Shown here: in pieces, positions 13,515 to 25,443 of the stretch | Layout of the letters: each line of letters begins with the position of its first letter | How positions within the stretch are numbered: the stretch's first letter is position 1 | Assembly (NCBI RefSeq): GCF_001625305.1 | Contig: NW_017804465.1 | Span: 174,280-238,279, forward strand | Source: Branchiostoma belcheri | Lineage: Eukaryota; Chordata; Leptocardii; Amphioxiformes; Branchiostomatidae | Length of the DNA stretch: 64,000 bases | Direction of reading: 5' to 3' | Position numbers and translations under genes: made by a program | The notes under the pieces: generated by a model | Told to the model about the DNA's origin: nothing | Databases searched by the model: none | The model's input: the letters and a program-made list of their open reading frames with translations, nothing else

Positions 13515-13875
13515 AAGGTGGTCTTGTGGTAAGCATTGTTGACTCAGAAGCTGAAGGTTCTGGGTTCAAATCCCTGGAAGACCTCAGTGTTGTTTCCTTG
13601 GGAAAGGCATTTTACCTATTTTCCTTACTCGACTCAGGTGAAATTGAGTACCTGGCTTTGGTCAGGGACGTCCTCTCCGAGAGGACAAAAAGCCAGAGGC
13701 CCCATATTTAAGGAGAGTCACACCTCCAGCATGTTGTGGATCCTGCCACACTTATCAAAAAGAGTAGCTAAGGGGTCCTTCCCTGTGTGAGTGGTTCAAA
13801 CCTAATACAGTCCAGTCTTACACAGCTTGTACTTGCTGAACATTTACAAAGCACAAAACTGGTGTGTTAGGCCTT
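13515..13875 (+). repeat. tRNA-derived SINE, family A (most complete copy)
   Basis: A box GTGGTCTTGTGG and B box GGGTTCAAATCCC (13562-13574) give internal RNA polymerase III promoter elements. The tRNA-unrelated body and tail end near TGGTGTGTTAGGCC. Parts happen to be open in frame but are not protein-coding. Confidence 0.8.
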
Positions 13876-14081
13876 AAGTCTAGACTGTGTGACTTTGCAG
13901 GCTCTATAGGGCAGGCTTTTTCTTACTTTTGACATGCTTTTTTGTATCAGAGGCATACTATAATTAAAGTTACAGATTGAGCAACTTAAACTAACTGTGA
14001 AAAAATCTGCTGCTATGAACAAGAAAAAAAGAAGTAAAACTTTTGTCCCACAAGAGTTCGTGACCTACCTTTGGTGGGGAG

Positions 14082-14396
14082 ACCACAACAATTTATTTCC
14101 TTGGTTTTTTTTACATTTCAATATAGAAATAGCAATAGCAAGCAAACATAAAAGCAGAGGACAGGGAGGAAAACTTCATCATCATCATCAGGAAAACTTC
14201 AATATTACCGTATTTACTCCATAAAACTGAAAGCACTAAACTTGAAGGTATCAATCTGGTCCTCTATGGTAAAAACTATGATGATATGTCTGTAACTAAC
14301 CATACATACAGTCAGATACAATGTGTAATTATCATGTTTTCCAGTTAAACATACTTGTTCTAGATCCGAGAACCAACAAATTAGCTTGGTGTGGCC
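14082..14396. mobile_element. Harbinger-like MITE, decayed left end
   Basis: The right end, CCGAGAACCAACAAATTAGC then TTGGTGTGGCC, is well preserved. The left end (ACCACAACAATTTATTTCC) is diverged. It contains a short (ATC)n run. Confidence 0.6.
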
Positions 14397-15210
14397 TACA
14401 TGTATGAGTGAAGGAAATATTATTAATACTCTATCTGAAGTATCGACTTCTCTGCCATGGCTGAGCCCGGGGCTGTGTTTCTTGTCATCACGACGCAGGA
14501 AAATGATGGGAAATGATATACGGCACACCATTATTGGGAAAATCTGACAATTTTGTAATATCTGATGGTGGAATTTCCAATATAAGCATGGTAGTTTGAG
14601 GATATATATGGGCGTATTATCAAAGTTTTGCTCATTATCTTGACAAGAGGGACAATAAGAGAGATTTCATGAGAATATAGGATCAAAGCTTTACAATTGT
14701 TCAACAGACATTCCAATACTGGGGTATACCAAATGTCATTACAGGGGTGATGGTATTTCTTAGAGTTTGTGGAATAAAGTGAATTGGAATAGCAGTTAAT
14801 ACATTGTTGTTGTTTGCAAATGACAGATTGTCCTGTAAAATTTTTACAGGTGTAGTTATTAATTGACTTATTTACACCGACTCTTAAGTGCTTAAGTGGT
14901 TTGTAGTTGCAATTATGGTTAATTGCTTGGAATTATGTATCATTTTATTAGGATATGCTTACACATAAGCCTAGTATACTCCTAGTTTAGTGTCGTATAG
15001 TATATCAATGGTGTTATGGGCTTAGTTTGGTTACATAAAATGACTGAAAAATGATACAGAAATGTAATTAATTGTGCTAATTTCTTGGAGGTCTGGTGTA
15101 GTAGTCTTTCATCTGCATCAATTAATACCATTATTAAAGTATAAAACTAAATAAACTAGGCAATCCATTTTAAATCTTTCCCAACAACTGGAAATAATGC
15201 CAAAGAACAG

Positions 15211-15551
15211 CCAAGTGGTCTTGTGGTTAGGGCTTTTGATTTATCAGTTGGAATCTGAAGGTTCTGGGTTCAAATCCCTGGCAAGCCCCAGTGTTGTGCT
15301 CTTGGGAAAGGCACTTTATTGTGTTAACTTTTTCCTCACTTTACTCAGGTCAAAATGAGTACATGGCTTCAGTTAGAGATGTTCAATCTCTTGGATGGTT
15401 TGGAAAGATGGAGGTCCCATGTTTAAGAAGAGCCAGTCACCTCGAGCATGTTAAAGATCTGATTACATTTACTAAAGCAGGGGTCGACATCTATCCTGGT
15501 GTGAATGAATCAAACCTGACAGTCCTGAGTCTTATACAGCTTGTAATGGTA
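15211..15551 (+). repeat. tRNA-derived SINE, family A
   Basis: Same head and B box (GGGTTCAAATCCC, 15266-15278) and the same body as the 13.5 kb copy. Moderately diverged, with a shorter 3' end. Confidence 0.78.
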
Positions 15552-16063
15552 CCTACTGTTAACTGGATTGAGACACAACAGTTACACACTCAAAGCAATT
15601 TTTATATACTAGTATTACCTCAAACAAAACACACCTGTCCTTGGTGCTGAACACCTTATAGCAAACACCCGTCCCTGGTGCAGAACACCATCCACACACA
15701 GGACAAACACACCTGTCCTTGGTGCTGAATCCACATGTATAGTTATCTAAAAACAAGTCAATCCAACTCTTTCTTGAAGAAAAAAACTTTTCTCAGTGCT
15801 TTCCTGTACTTTTTCTATCGACAGTTGGCTTGTGCTGTACTGAATTGTAATTTGTTGCTGGCACATGCATGGCTGGTGTCATTTATCTGTGTTAAACAGA
15901 GCACATTTTCTAATCCTGCTTTCTTTGGTAATCCATCTGGGTTTCCCAACTTCCGATCAATGTTAATCATATAATATGACGTGAAATTGTCTACATTTTA
16001 ATTTATAAGCAGAACTACATTGTACATGTAGATATCTAGACTACGTAGTGTATGACATGCTTA

Positions 16064-16431
16064 GGCCACTCCAATTTAATTTCTTGGTTAACGGATTTTT
16101 CTAGAAAAATAATGGAGCGGGCGGGCGAAAAAAAAATTAAAATAAAAACAGGCCTAGGCATCCTATTATGGTCCAATATGGTACGATAGGAGCCATGAAG
16201 TCAACACACCAGGCTGGTTCAAAATTTAAACAATGAATTTTTAACTTTTAATGGTAGCACTGCGTTGAAAGATGGAATGACTGTAACAAGTAGTAAGAAA
16301 AGGACTGTTTTCAACTGTTCAGGGCAAAATATGAGCATTTTGCAGTTGATTCTGAATTTTTATTTTTATTTGCAAATCAGAAAAAAATGAAGAGGCGAAT
16401 CCGTTAACCAAGAAATTAAATTGGTGTGGCC
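16064..16431. mobile_element. Harbinger-like MITE, complete
   Basis: Same family as the copy at 54984, inserted in the opposite internal orientation (shared aaaatatgagcattttg...gttgattctgaat segment). TTA target duplications at 16061-16063 and 16432-16434. Confidence 0.8.
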
Positions 16432-17704
16432 TTATGTCAAAAACAGAGCACGTACAGTGGTACATTGACTTTTTTATTGCAGTAAAACTCAGTTTCAAGT
16501 ACACAATTCGTCATTGTAAAGTTTTTGCTGCTCCCTCATTTTCTGCGTAATCCTTATTTATGGCTGATTTTGCTACAGTCAGCTGTGCGGAGCTGCTGTA
16601 TTGATTTCCGTGATCTTCACCTACAGCACTAATGAACACAAACGGCCCTCTTAGGAAAGCAAACAAATCCACAGGGCCGGGAGGTTATTTGTCAGCGAAA
16701 GTTTGCCTGAAAGTGAAAGATGTTGGCCTTTTTCCTGGACACAGCAGGGAGAATGTGTAATTAGCAGAGAGATGGTTGGAAAAGTTCAATCAGGAAGTTC
16801 AACAAATCCATTGGGAGTGTTGTAACAAAGAGGCATATTTCAATTTTGTCAGAAAAACTAATTACTAGGAGGTTAAAGATCATTCCTAAGTTTGTAATAT
16901 TTGGAATTTGACCTCTGACTTTTGAGTTCCTGTTATTGACTAATAGATTTTACTTGTATTCCGATTTTAAATCATTATTCTATGTTATAGTACCTCCTTG
17001 TATCATGTTTTCCTGGGCTCCCCTAGAAGTCAGCCCTTTTCGGAAGAAGAGACCACCCATGTGCTCCAAACATAAGTAAATAAATAAAGATGCTCAAATA
17101 AAGATGTGTCACGGATGTTGGTGGCTGTTTGCAGACATTCACAAGCATTTGTGAAAGACTCCCCGTGGTCATTCAATGCCAAACAGGCCATTCAGATACG
17201 TTTTGGCGCATTCTGAAGCCATGATATTTACAGAGGCTGCCTTTTACCTGGATACATGTTTAATCAGAAGAGAGATTGTTACAAAAAAGGTTTGATCGGG
17301 AAGTTAAACAACAAACCCATTGGTAGTGTTTTAACATACTATATGTTAATCATATTATATTTTCATTAGGCATATTTGCCAGAGAGGCATCTTTGTTAGA
17401 AGGTAACAGATGTTGGCCTTTTACCTGGACACAGCAGTGAGGATATCTAACAAGCTAACAAATTACTGCAAGAGTTCTGAAAAGTACACAACCGTTGGGA
17501 GTACTAAAAGGTATCAGCAGTTGTGCAATACAATTATATGATAGCATGTCAGCAGAACATACTCTGAAGCACCGATTTAACCAATTGATTCTCGGATTCA
17601 TCAGCTTCATTGTTTTTGATTTCCAAAAAAAATTGGTTATGAATCAAGAGGATGCCTACAGGTCAGTTTTTTTTTGCAAGACTGCTTGATATTTTTCTGG
17701 AAAA

Positions 17705-17741
17705 AATTTGAGAAACAATAAATCAAATTTGTGTGGCCTAA
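17705..17741 (+). mobile_element. Solo terminal repeat of the Harbinger-like MITE family
   Basis: GAGAAACAATAAATCAAA then TTTGTGTGGCC. Comparable solo or decayed ends occur at about 3105-3138, 8128, 10520, 18610, 23737, 26830, 30715, 30868, 31385, 31792, 32369, 37085, 40730, 48225 and 60310. The window therefore holds well over twenty traces of this family. Confidence 0.55.
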
Positions 17742-18261
17742 ACATCTACATGTATTTTTATCCTCATACAGGCCGTCCTTTTTTCCAAATTTTTACTTCA
17801 AAACGTCTGTGAACCAAGAAAACAAATTGTTGCAGCCTTGGGATGTACATGTAGTTACACTGCATCACTGTGTCGAAGGCATCATTACAAGGAAGTTTTC
17901 AGACACACAGGTGTTAAAGAAATCCAATTCCCCACTGTACGTTCAATCCCCCATTACACTAATCCACCCTTTACTGTGATTAATGGTGCAGGCACATTAA
18001 AGGGAGCCATATATTTTCCCTTTCATTCCCAAAGCAAACTACTTAATCCTGTCCCCCCAGGGATGTTATGTTAAGGAGATGCAAAGAAAGTTTGAAACTT
18101 GTGTCTTTCCAAGGCTTTACTAACTCATTTGCTCGGTTCTCAGACATCTGAAAGCAATGAAGTTAAAAGATTCAGCAAGAGGCAAAGATGAAAATAGGAG
18201 GCTGGGAGGAACACTTTGTTCACTTTTAAGACTGTGTGAACCAATGTACAGAATAGAGTGT

Positions 18262-18470
18262 ACAGTGCAGTGGTTAGCTACCCTGCCTCTGGATCAAGAG
18301 TTTGGGAGATCCTGGTTGTTGTCACTCACCCGACATGCTACTGGAAAGAGTTGCAGTCCATAGGATGTGACATTTGGCGGTGGTTGAGTGTTCATTGTTC
18401 AAAGAGCTAGGGGAATATCCCTGCTACAATGAACCTGTAGTATAACTACTGTACATACATGTAGCATCTG
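18262..18470 (+). repeat. tRNA-like SINE, family B
   Basis: The head is GTGCAGTGGTTAGCTACC, followed by a degenerate B box and the shared gctactggaaagagttgcagtcc segment. That segment recurs on the minus strand at 22388-22515. Confidence 0.55.
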
Positions 18471-18787
18471 TCTACTCTGTTATGACCAGTGGAACAGTAG
18501 CCCTTCATTGAGTTAAAACTGGATCAAGATCGATTTTCCTCAACAGAACTTCCCCTTAGACTCTGTTTCCAATTTGATATTCCAGTTCAACATTATGTTT
18601 TCCAATCTGAGCCGAAGAATAGAATTAGTGTGGCCTTAAAGAAGGGGGTACCCACCAAGGTTGGCCCTATCAGCAGGTGTACACACAGATGTGTGCTGAT
18701 CTAGACATATTTTATCCCATATAGGTAATGGCCATGATCCTTTTAGGTCCGAGCTATCCATCCATGTTACAGCCAATCTAAGATACC

Positions 18788-18895
18788 AGGGTGGTCTTGT
18801 GGTTAGGGTTGTTTAGAATCTGAAAGTTGTGAGTTCAAATCGCTGGTAGGTCTCACTGTTTTGTCTTTGGGAAATGCACTACGCTGTGCTCAACT
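18788..18895 (+). repeat. tRNA-derived SINE, family A, 3'-truncated
   Basis: Retains GTGGTCTTGTGGTTAGGG and a B-box-like GAGTTCAAATCG. The body is lost after the ttgggaaatgcact stretch. Confidence 0.65.
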
Positions 18896-19140
18896 GTTCA
18901 TTGTACTTCTTGTTTTCAACAAGAGCAAGGAGAATTTCCTGGTTCGAGGAAACTGTAAATACTTACTGTACATAGTGTTCATTGAGTCTATTTGCCTTAA
19001 TGCTAAGGTTGTGTTTCCAAACCTGGGCCCAACCGGGCTGTTTGTGAGTACAGAAAATAGATAATTTGTATAAAAATACACACAGAAAATAGTTCTCATT
19101 AGTTATTTCTCTCAACTTTTTTGTGTTTTACAAGCAAAGG

Positions 19141-19470
19141 CTAGATACTGCAGCTACTTTTGTCTTTTATATCTTGCTTTTTGTTCCCACAAATTGCCTG
19201 GCCGGCATAAACTGGTTTGAGATCACTTTCAATTTCCCTTTTCTTCCAGATCACTCCAGCCACAATAGCCGCCAGAAGCCCCACTACAAGATAAGCCATC
19301 TGACGGCATTGAGCCTGCACCCACACGGCACCCGGGGGAGCGTGTGATATCTTTCCGCTCCCCCGTGGCAACCGTTGCTAGGATGATGCATGTGGCGTTC
19401 ACCGGGACATTATCACCCGTCTCCACGGTACTGATGGCCACGCTGATGTAACGTCTGTCACGCACAGGTT
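19141..19470 (-). pseudogene. Possible relic of a membrane-protein exon (frameshifted)
   Basis: On the minus strand an acceptor-like CTTGCTGCCCCACAG (AG at 19471-19472) opens a frame reading RRYISVAISTVETG and onward. In a second frame the same stretch continues into a hydrophobic segment, MAYLVVGLLAAIVAGVIW, followed by the basic stop-transfer KKRE, typical of a single-pass transmembrane domain. The frame change falls near a run of G at the CACGGGGGAGCGG stretch. This would fit a one-base indel in a dead exon, or an unrecognised intron of about 100 bases. No gene family was recognised. A MITE ends 15 bases upstream of the acceptor on this strand. A hydrophobic run arising by chance remains possible. 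Confidence 0.22.
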
Positions 19471-19485
19471 CTGTGGGGCAGCAAG

Positions 19486-19680
19486 TACTGTAAATCCTGA
19501 TTTTTTTTTTCAGTATGTTTGTGTTCAGGTTTTCATGCTCACTTCACTACCGTGAACTTATTGTCGTCAACAAATTATTCCTCTTTTGCCCCTCTCCCCT
19601 ATGCCAGCAATGTGAGGGTTCTGTGAACATGTCCATTCTTTCTCAAGATTTTGCAATGGTGAAGACAGAGTGAATTACAG
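19486..19680. mobile_element. Foldback MITE with TACTGTAAATC ends
   Basis: Same family as 8250-8453: TACTGTAAATCCTG start, tgtgaacatgtccatt interior, gtgaagacagagtgaattacag end. Confidence 0.5.
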
Positions 19681-19849
19681 CATGCTAGTGCCACACCAGT
19701 ATGATTTGCTGGTCTCACATTTAAAACAAATGTGCTGTACTTCCTAACAAGTTTTCCTCCCTGAACCCTGTTTTTATGATGTCTTCTTGCTGAAATCATA
19801 CATCAGCACTGTCAGAGAACCAAATGCAGCATGCTAAGGAAAAATTTGA

Positions 19850-20275
19850 ACAATTTTTAAGGATTGTATAGTCCAGTCTCTTCACTGTACAAGCACTTTG
19901 AATGATAATGGCATCTGTCCCTGGTGCTGAAAATGTTATAGCAAAGACCAAAGGCTGTGGAAAGCATGCACTAAGCAATGCAATACAATCTTAAAGGTTT
20001 TGCAATCAACTCTACAACTGTGAATGATAATGGCATCTGTCCCTGGTGCTGAAAATGTTATAACAAAGGCCAACTGCAGTGGAAAAGCAGGCAGTGAGCA
20101 ATGTAATACAATCTGGAAGGTTGAACAATCCACTCTTGCACAGAAACTCAACAGCTGTGAACAAGAATGGCATCTTTCCCTGGTGCTGAAAATGTTAGAA
20201 CAAAGGCGAACTGCTGTGGCGAAAAGCAATGCAATGGAATTTTGAAGGTCTACAATCCACTCCTTCACAGACACT
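19850..20275. repeat. Tandem repeat, three units of about 120-137 bp
   Basis: Units begin near 19901, 20023 and 20160 with aa-gataatggcatctgtccc, then tggtgctgaaaatgtta and cactccttcacag-like ends. Confidence 0.8.
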
Positions 20276-20425
20276 GTGATGTAAATGTTATTATGTTGTT
20301 TTTGGTTTATTCTTTTTAATCTCTTTTCCAACAAAGGAAGTGAATTGAGTCTACCTGAATACCTACCTAAGTGCCTAGGCCAAGGGTTGGTCCATAGCTC
20401 CCCTCTCTAGGTTCCTAAATGTTAT

Positions 20426-20447
20426 ATCAATCAATCAATCAATCATT
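20426..20447. repeat. (ATCA)n microsatellite
   Basis: Five tetranucleotide units. Confidence 0.85.
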
Positions 20448-21253
20448 CTTCACACAAAAATTTTGGTAACAATGTCCACAGTGTGTGAAGATAAAGCTTG
20501 TCATTCGTTTTAGAAAGTTCCTATTCAAAGAAATGGTTATATAGTAACTGTTACATAATGAGAAATTAACTCAAAAGATTTTGACTCACTGGAATTTTTT
20601 GTCCAAATCTAACAGTCTTCATCAACTATCGTGACACCGTCCATAGTTGGAGAACAGTTTCTCATTTTGTAATTTAACATCTCAGATGAACCTTTATGCT
20701 AAATGGTTACAGGTAGTTACATTACTGATGTAACAGTTATGCAGCCATTGTTATTGTAACATACTGTCTCATGCTGTGGGCATTCATGGCTTTTATTCTG
20801 TGTTGATTTGTAAAGTAAATTTCACACATCTTAAAATGGTCTATCAGCACAGCATACTGTTGGGTAGAATAAAAATTAGTTTGAAGAAAAATGGTTTGTC
20901 AATATTTTTGCAGAAGTCGTTTGTCTTCCAGCCGAGGATAGCGCTTTTATCAGAACAAAGGCAAGAAGAGGTCTCCTTTGAGACGTGCTCTTTGCTTTAT
21001 GAGCCTTATCATGGGAACTCCTCCCCACAGCTTTACAGTGTAATGTCAGTATCTGTATCTTTATAGCTGATATAACCACATTTGGCATAACACAGCAGCT
21101 TAATGATGTAGCGATTGCACACACGGACAGGTGATACTGATACAGGTGTGAAATGAGTTCTTTTCCTTATGACAATGTCAGGACATTAGGCAGCCATTAG
21201 TTTTTTAAGGCCACATGAATTTAAGAAGTTGTTTTTTTTTTGTTATCATCAAA

Positions 21254-21440
21254 CTGGTGTGTTATGGTGAAGGGTGGTTATACCAGCTACAGAAGCTGGT
21301 GTGTTACACTGAAGGGTGGTTACACCAGCTATACAGATACAGAAGCTGGTGTGTTATGCTGAAGGGTGGTTCAACCAGTTAGACGGATACAGAAGCTGGT
21401 GTGTTACTGTTATGCCACAGGATGGTTATCGCAGTTTCAA
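21254..21440. repeat. Short tandem repeat, units of 42-50 bp
   Basis: Units start CTGGTGTGTTA at 21254, 21296, 21346 and 21396, each followed by gaagggtggtt and ccagct. The last unit is degenerate. Confidence 0.8.
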
Positions 21441-21603
21441 AGATACACACATCATTTGGAACTGTAGTAAGGGTAAACCTGAAGTATAATTCAAAATAGT
21501 CTCTGCCATGTAGAGGAAAAACTGAAAGATTGAAAGAAAAAATTGTTATCAAGAGATTTAATAGGAGACTTGTTTTTTAGATACAATCTTTATGTAGCTT
21601 TAA

Positions 21604-21677
21604 CCTTCTCCCAGCTTAAGTAGCCATTTGGCACCAAATTTGTATTGGCTATGGGGGCTAGGAAGCAGGGAGAAGGT
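21604..21677. mobile_element. TTAA-flanked hairpin MITE
   Basis: The ends CCTTCTCCCAGC and GCAGGGAGAAGG are inverted repeats. TTAA flanks on the left (21600-21603) and nearly on the right (GTTTAA). Interior atttggcaccaaatttgta is shared with the 50.3 kb copy. Confidence 0.65.
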
Positions 21678-22387
21678 TTAATACTTAGAGTTGAATTACA
21701 ACTTTACTTTACTTTATTTTTCTACAGCAACCCCTCACCCTCACCAACCATTTTCCCTCAGTTCCTGAGTGGGTGTTGAGACCAGATTTGGTTGTAGTTT
21801 TTTTTTTTTTTAGTTTAAAGACAACTTATCTGGCATTATATTGCCTACAGCAGCCTGGTGTCTGTGAATCTGAATCAGATGTGTTTTGCCCGAGGGCAGA
21901 TATATCAGCTCATTGACACATTTGTACAGATACAGATGTGGTGAGTCCTCCTGAGTGATTGTAGCACTTCCTGTAGCTATCTTATCTCCCTCTCACACCC
22001 CCGACGGGGTCTAGACACTGCCGTTCTCCTTCTTCTGATCCATCTGAAGCAGTTTGGAGACAGGCCAGGAACCACAACAGAAAAACCTTCATGAAAGTGA
22101 GAAGTGAAGGTGATCTGGAACCAGTTAACCTCAAATGAACTTAACAAACAGTTGAATGTCCAAATGTATGTCTGAAGGCATCCAACATTAGTAGCATTGC
22201 CTGGGTGACTTGTGGGTGACTATTGCTGTTATAACCTCAATAGAATAAAAATTGAATGAAAATAAGAATTGAGCTAGTCTTCCAATGGTCTTGACCGAGA
22301 AGGCAAACACTATGTACAGTTGTTTGCAGGTTGATAGACAGCCAGCCAGCTCTTTTTTAGCCATTAACACTGGACCACAGCTCAATG

Positions 22388-22515
22388 TCCTGTTCTAAGG
22401 AGTGTGACTCTTTCCAGTAGGGTGTATATTGGGTGATCATGAGTGATAACTGCCAGGATTTGAACTCATGACTTCTTGGTCCACTGCAAGGTCACTAACG
22501 ACTGGACTATACACT
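22388..22515 (-). repeat. tRNA-like SINE, family B
   Basis: On the minus strand it reads CCAGTCGTTAGTGACC, then GAGTTCAAATCCTGG (B box), then ctactggaaagagtcacactcc. This is the same order as the copy at 18262. Confidence 0.6.
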
Positions 22516-24563
22516 ATACCTATGTTTGTGCAAAGTTGTATTCTTTTCCAGAAAGCTCAACTCTTGATAAATGTTGTTGGGAGAAATCTATGAATACTGA
22601 TTCTTTTCTGATTTTGGAGACTGATAATCTGTATCAAGAATTTCTTTATTGTTACTACCTTTCATAGTTTCCTGAACTTGTGACTGTGCAGTTGCAGTTT
22701 GCGTGCAGTCAAAGATATTTCCATCGCTCAAACTCAGGGTAAATAATGGGGTTTGATACTTGCTTAGATGACCAGAATGATTTGGAATGGGTATGAGTTA
22801 CTGCTCAGTGTAATCTTTGCTTCCATCTCAGCTTCGAATCCACCTCTTCAAAAGAATGTTGCACATGATTGAATGAGGCATTGGAATGAGTTGATATTTT
22901 TAGACTGCAAGTGCTAGCCAGTGAGAAAGCAACAAGTTACAATGTCCCCTGCTGTATTTTATCAATGTCTGAAGTAATAAACTTTATTGCACTACAGTTG
23001 TAAAAGGTACATTTATATGTATGACAGTCTTTTTATAAAACCTTAAGCCATAATGTTTTTTTGTCAGGTCCACAAGATGAGCATGTTGGCAGAAGACAAT
23101 GTGCCTGTGCAAAATCTGAAATGTAACATGCATAGCACTTTAGATTTACAGAATGTTTAAGGTTGTGTTCGTGTATTTAAAATGACATCCCGTCTGTAGT
23201 TTGCAAATGTTGTGTTGGGAAAGATATTTGACATATTTTGGTTGCAATGTTCACCATCCCACATCCCACAGAAACCATGATTTTGCACAGCTGTAGTGCA
23301 TTCTGCTGAAGTACTCACAAGATGTACAATACAAGATTCATGTCTCCCCCTTAAGGCACGAATACTTTACGCAGAAGTTAAGACATGATAAACTGACCCT
23401 CCAGCATTTGCACAATGGTACGAGATAGACTCAGCGTATCTCAGAGCAACGCGGGAACTAATTTTTCCTTAACCTGATTTACGTCCGTCCTTTCGGCGTT
23501 ATGATTCAGTAAGACGATACACTTTTGTTACCGTGGCGTTTGACGAATCGCCGGGAAGCGACGCTGCAAAAACTTGATTGCAGCGACTGCAGATAGAAGG
23601 GGAAGGAAAGTGGGGTCGTGTGGCGGCTATTTCTCATCCGCGTGACCTCCCCACCCACGGGCCCAAACGAGCGGGTGTCTGGACAGGGAAGGATTACCGA
23701 CAGTTGGGTTACAGGAGAAGGCTGCACTGGTTGGTGTGTAAGGCCACGTCAATTCATTACCTCGGTTCTCAGAGATTTTGAAATACATGTACAAATTTAG
23801 GCAATCCCAATTCATTGCCTTGTAGCATGTCAGCTGAACATCTCGTTTAAGGTTAATGTCTAGATCCTATATATAGGTTTTAATTGTTCTGTCAGAAAAT
23901 ACATCATTTGTAATGAGCAAAATTCCGAGGCAACATTGACTGAGACTGAGGGGAAACAACATCTAATCCTCAATGTTTCAGGGAGCTTCAAGTCAGAATT
24001 GTCTGGTGCAGCAAATTTGTCTCTAACTTCCAAGGTCTCTCAGAGTCAGACTGTCCTTGGCCTCTTGTAGAACATGTCATCGAACAAACAACAAAGGAAT
24101 CAAACTACACCTAACACAGCAGGTGGCAGAGTAACACAGGTGTCATGTTAGTCTGGAATCTGATGTGACAGTTGTTTAAACAGCATGACTCGTCAGGAAT
24201 GTCAAACAAAGGTCTTTGTTTTCCCGTGTTTAGGAAATAAACGGCTCGGATCACATCCTGCCCTCCAACAGGTGGTCAGGAAAAAATTTGTGAAATTTGA
24301 AAAGAAAAAAACAAAGCTGATTAGTGTAATTTGATGTACCAGGATATCAACTTACTATTGGGAAACATTTTCTCAGGAAAATTGGTGTGGGAGGAATCTA
24401 GAAAGCCAAATTTGATCTAGATAAATTCAGAGAATTTATTTGGATGTCTGTGTGAGTAAGCTGGCATTTTACAGTAACTGTCAGTCTGTGGAGCTCAGTA
24501 CAATTTTGTGATGCCATTCCTTGAGGTTTCATTTGTCACCAGATGGAGAAAACAACTTTTCTG

Positions 24564-24725
24564 TTAGGCTTCAGAAGCGGCTAAAAAGAATAGAAATTGG
24601 CCAAATACTGGGGTAGATAGAAAACTGTACAGTTTGTCACTCCTGAACTAACCCCAGGCATGTTATCCATTTATTTGACCAGTTTCTCACTCTTTCCAGC
24701 TGCTTATGAAGCCTGGTGGAGGTTA
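24564..24725. mobile_element. Foldback element, GGCTTCAGAAGC family
   Basis: The left arm TTAGGCTTCAGAAGCGGC pairs with the right arm GCTTATGAAGCCTGG. It has inner pairs around aaattggcc and a ccatttatttgaccag-like partner. Related copy at 63275 and a half copy at 32860. Confidence 0.5.
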
Positions 24726-25373
24726 TTTTTCTGTGGTACCGTCACGCTTAGTGTTGCAAGAAGCCTAACCACAAGACAAGCTTACCACCTTTCTTCCCCT
24801 CTTTGTGGGAGTCCACTCCTGGCTATTTTTTCTGCTTTGCAAACACCTGTACGTCGGTGTGAGGGCTTTATTTGTCTTCAGTGGCAAAACACGACCGACT
24901 CTCTCTGAAGAGTTTGTACGCTTTTGTGGCCCGTGTTTCCCCCTGCTTTGTTTGTGGTTTGCTGAAACACTTGGCGAACACGGTTTAGCACACAACAGGT
25001 CGTTGGGGTCAGGGTAAACTTTCCCCCGTTTTCCACCCTCCGCTACAGAGGAGTAATTAGCGTCACCTGACAGGACCTAAGGCCAGACCAATCTCATTTG
25101 GTGGTTTTGGGACTCTCTAAAAAAATACATCACTGGAAAAAAATGAAAACAAACTGTGAGTGAGTTTTATGGAAAAATACACAGGTTTGTCATTTTAAGT
25201 GACTGTCATATTCAAGTTTTTTCTCCATGCCCTCTACTTTTATTTATGATACGAACTTGCTATCTTTTCACCTTAAAATGTCCAAGAACAAAGAAATACA
25301 TTGTACAACAAACTGAAGCACCTAACATGTAATCTTCTTAACGTCATTATATTTGACTAGCATCTCCTTTTTA

Positions 25374-25443
25374 ACTGCACTGAAGCTGCCATTTAGCTAA
25401 AAATTCTCTGTTGGCTTTGGGGTTAAGCAGCAGGGAAAATGTT
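25374..25443. mobile_element. TTAA-family hairpin MITE, decayed
   Basis: TTTAACTGCACTGAAGC and GGGGTTAAGCAGCAGGGA align with the 29.7 kb element. The right end is degraded. Confidence 0.4.

Larger units (their letters stand above)
13876..18261. other. No gene seen; MITEs, SINE, clustered CCTTGGTGCTGAA motif
   Basis: Outside the listed elements the sequence is AT-rich. Three copies of the YCYTGGTGCWGAA word occur at 15639-15735. Nothing protein-like. Confidence 0.45.

Noticed and set aside
13562..13574. Possible tRNA gene (GGGTTCAAATCCC)
   Set aside because: Only the B box and a degenerate A box are tRNA-like. No cloverleaf or 3' acceptor pairing; the surrounding body recurs, so it is a SINE.
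19229..19465. Separate intact gene in the second minus-strand frame
   Set aside because: Open for only 78 codons, with low-complexity C-terminal half. Treated instead as part of the possible broken membrane-protein exon.
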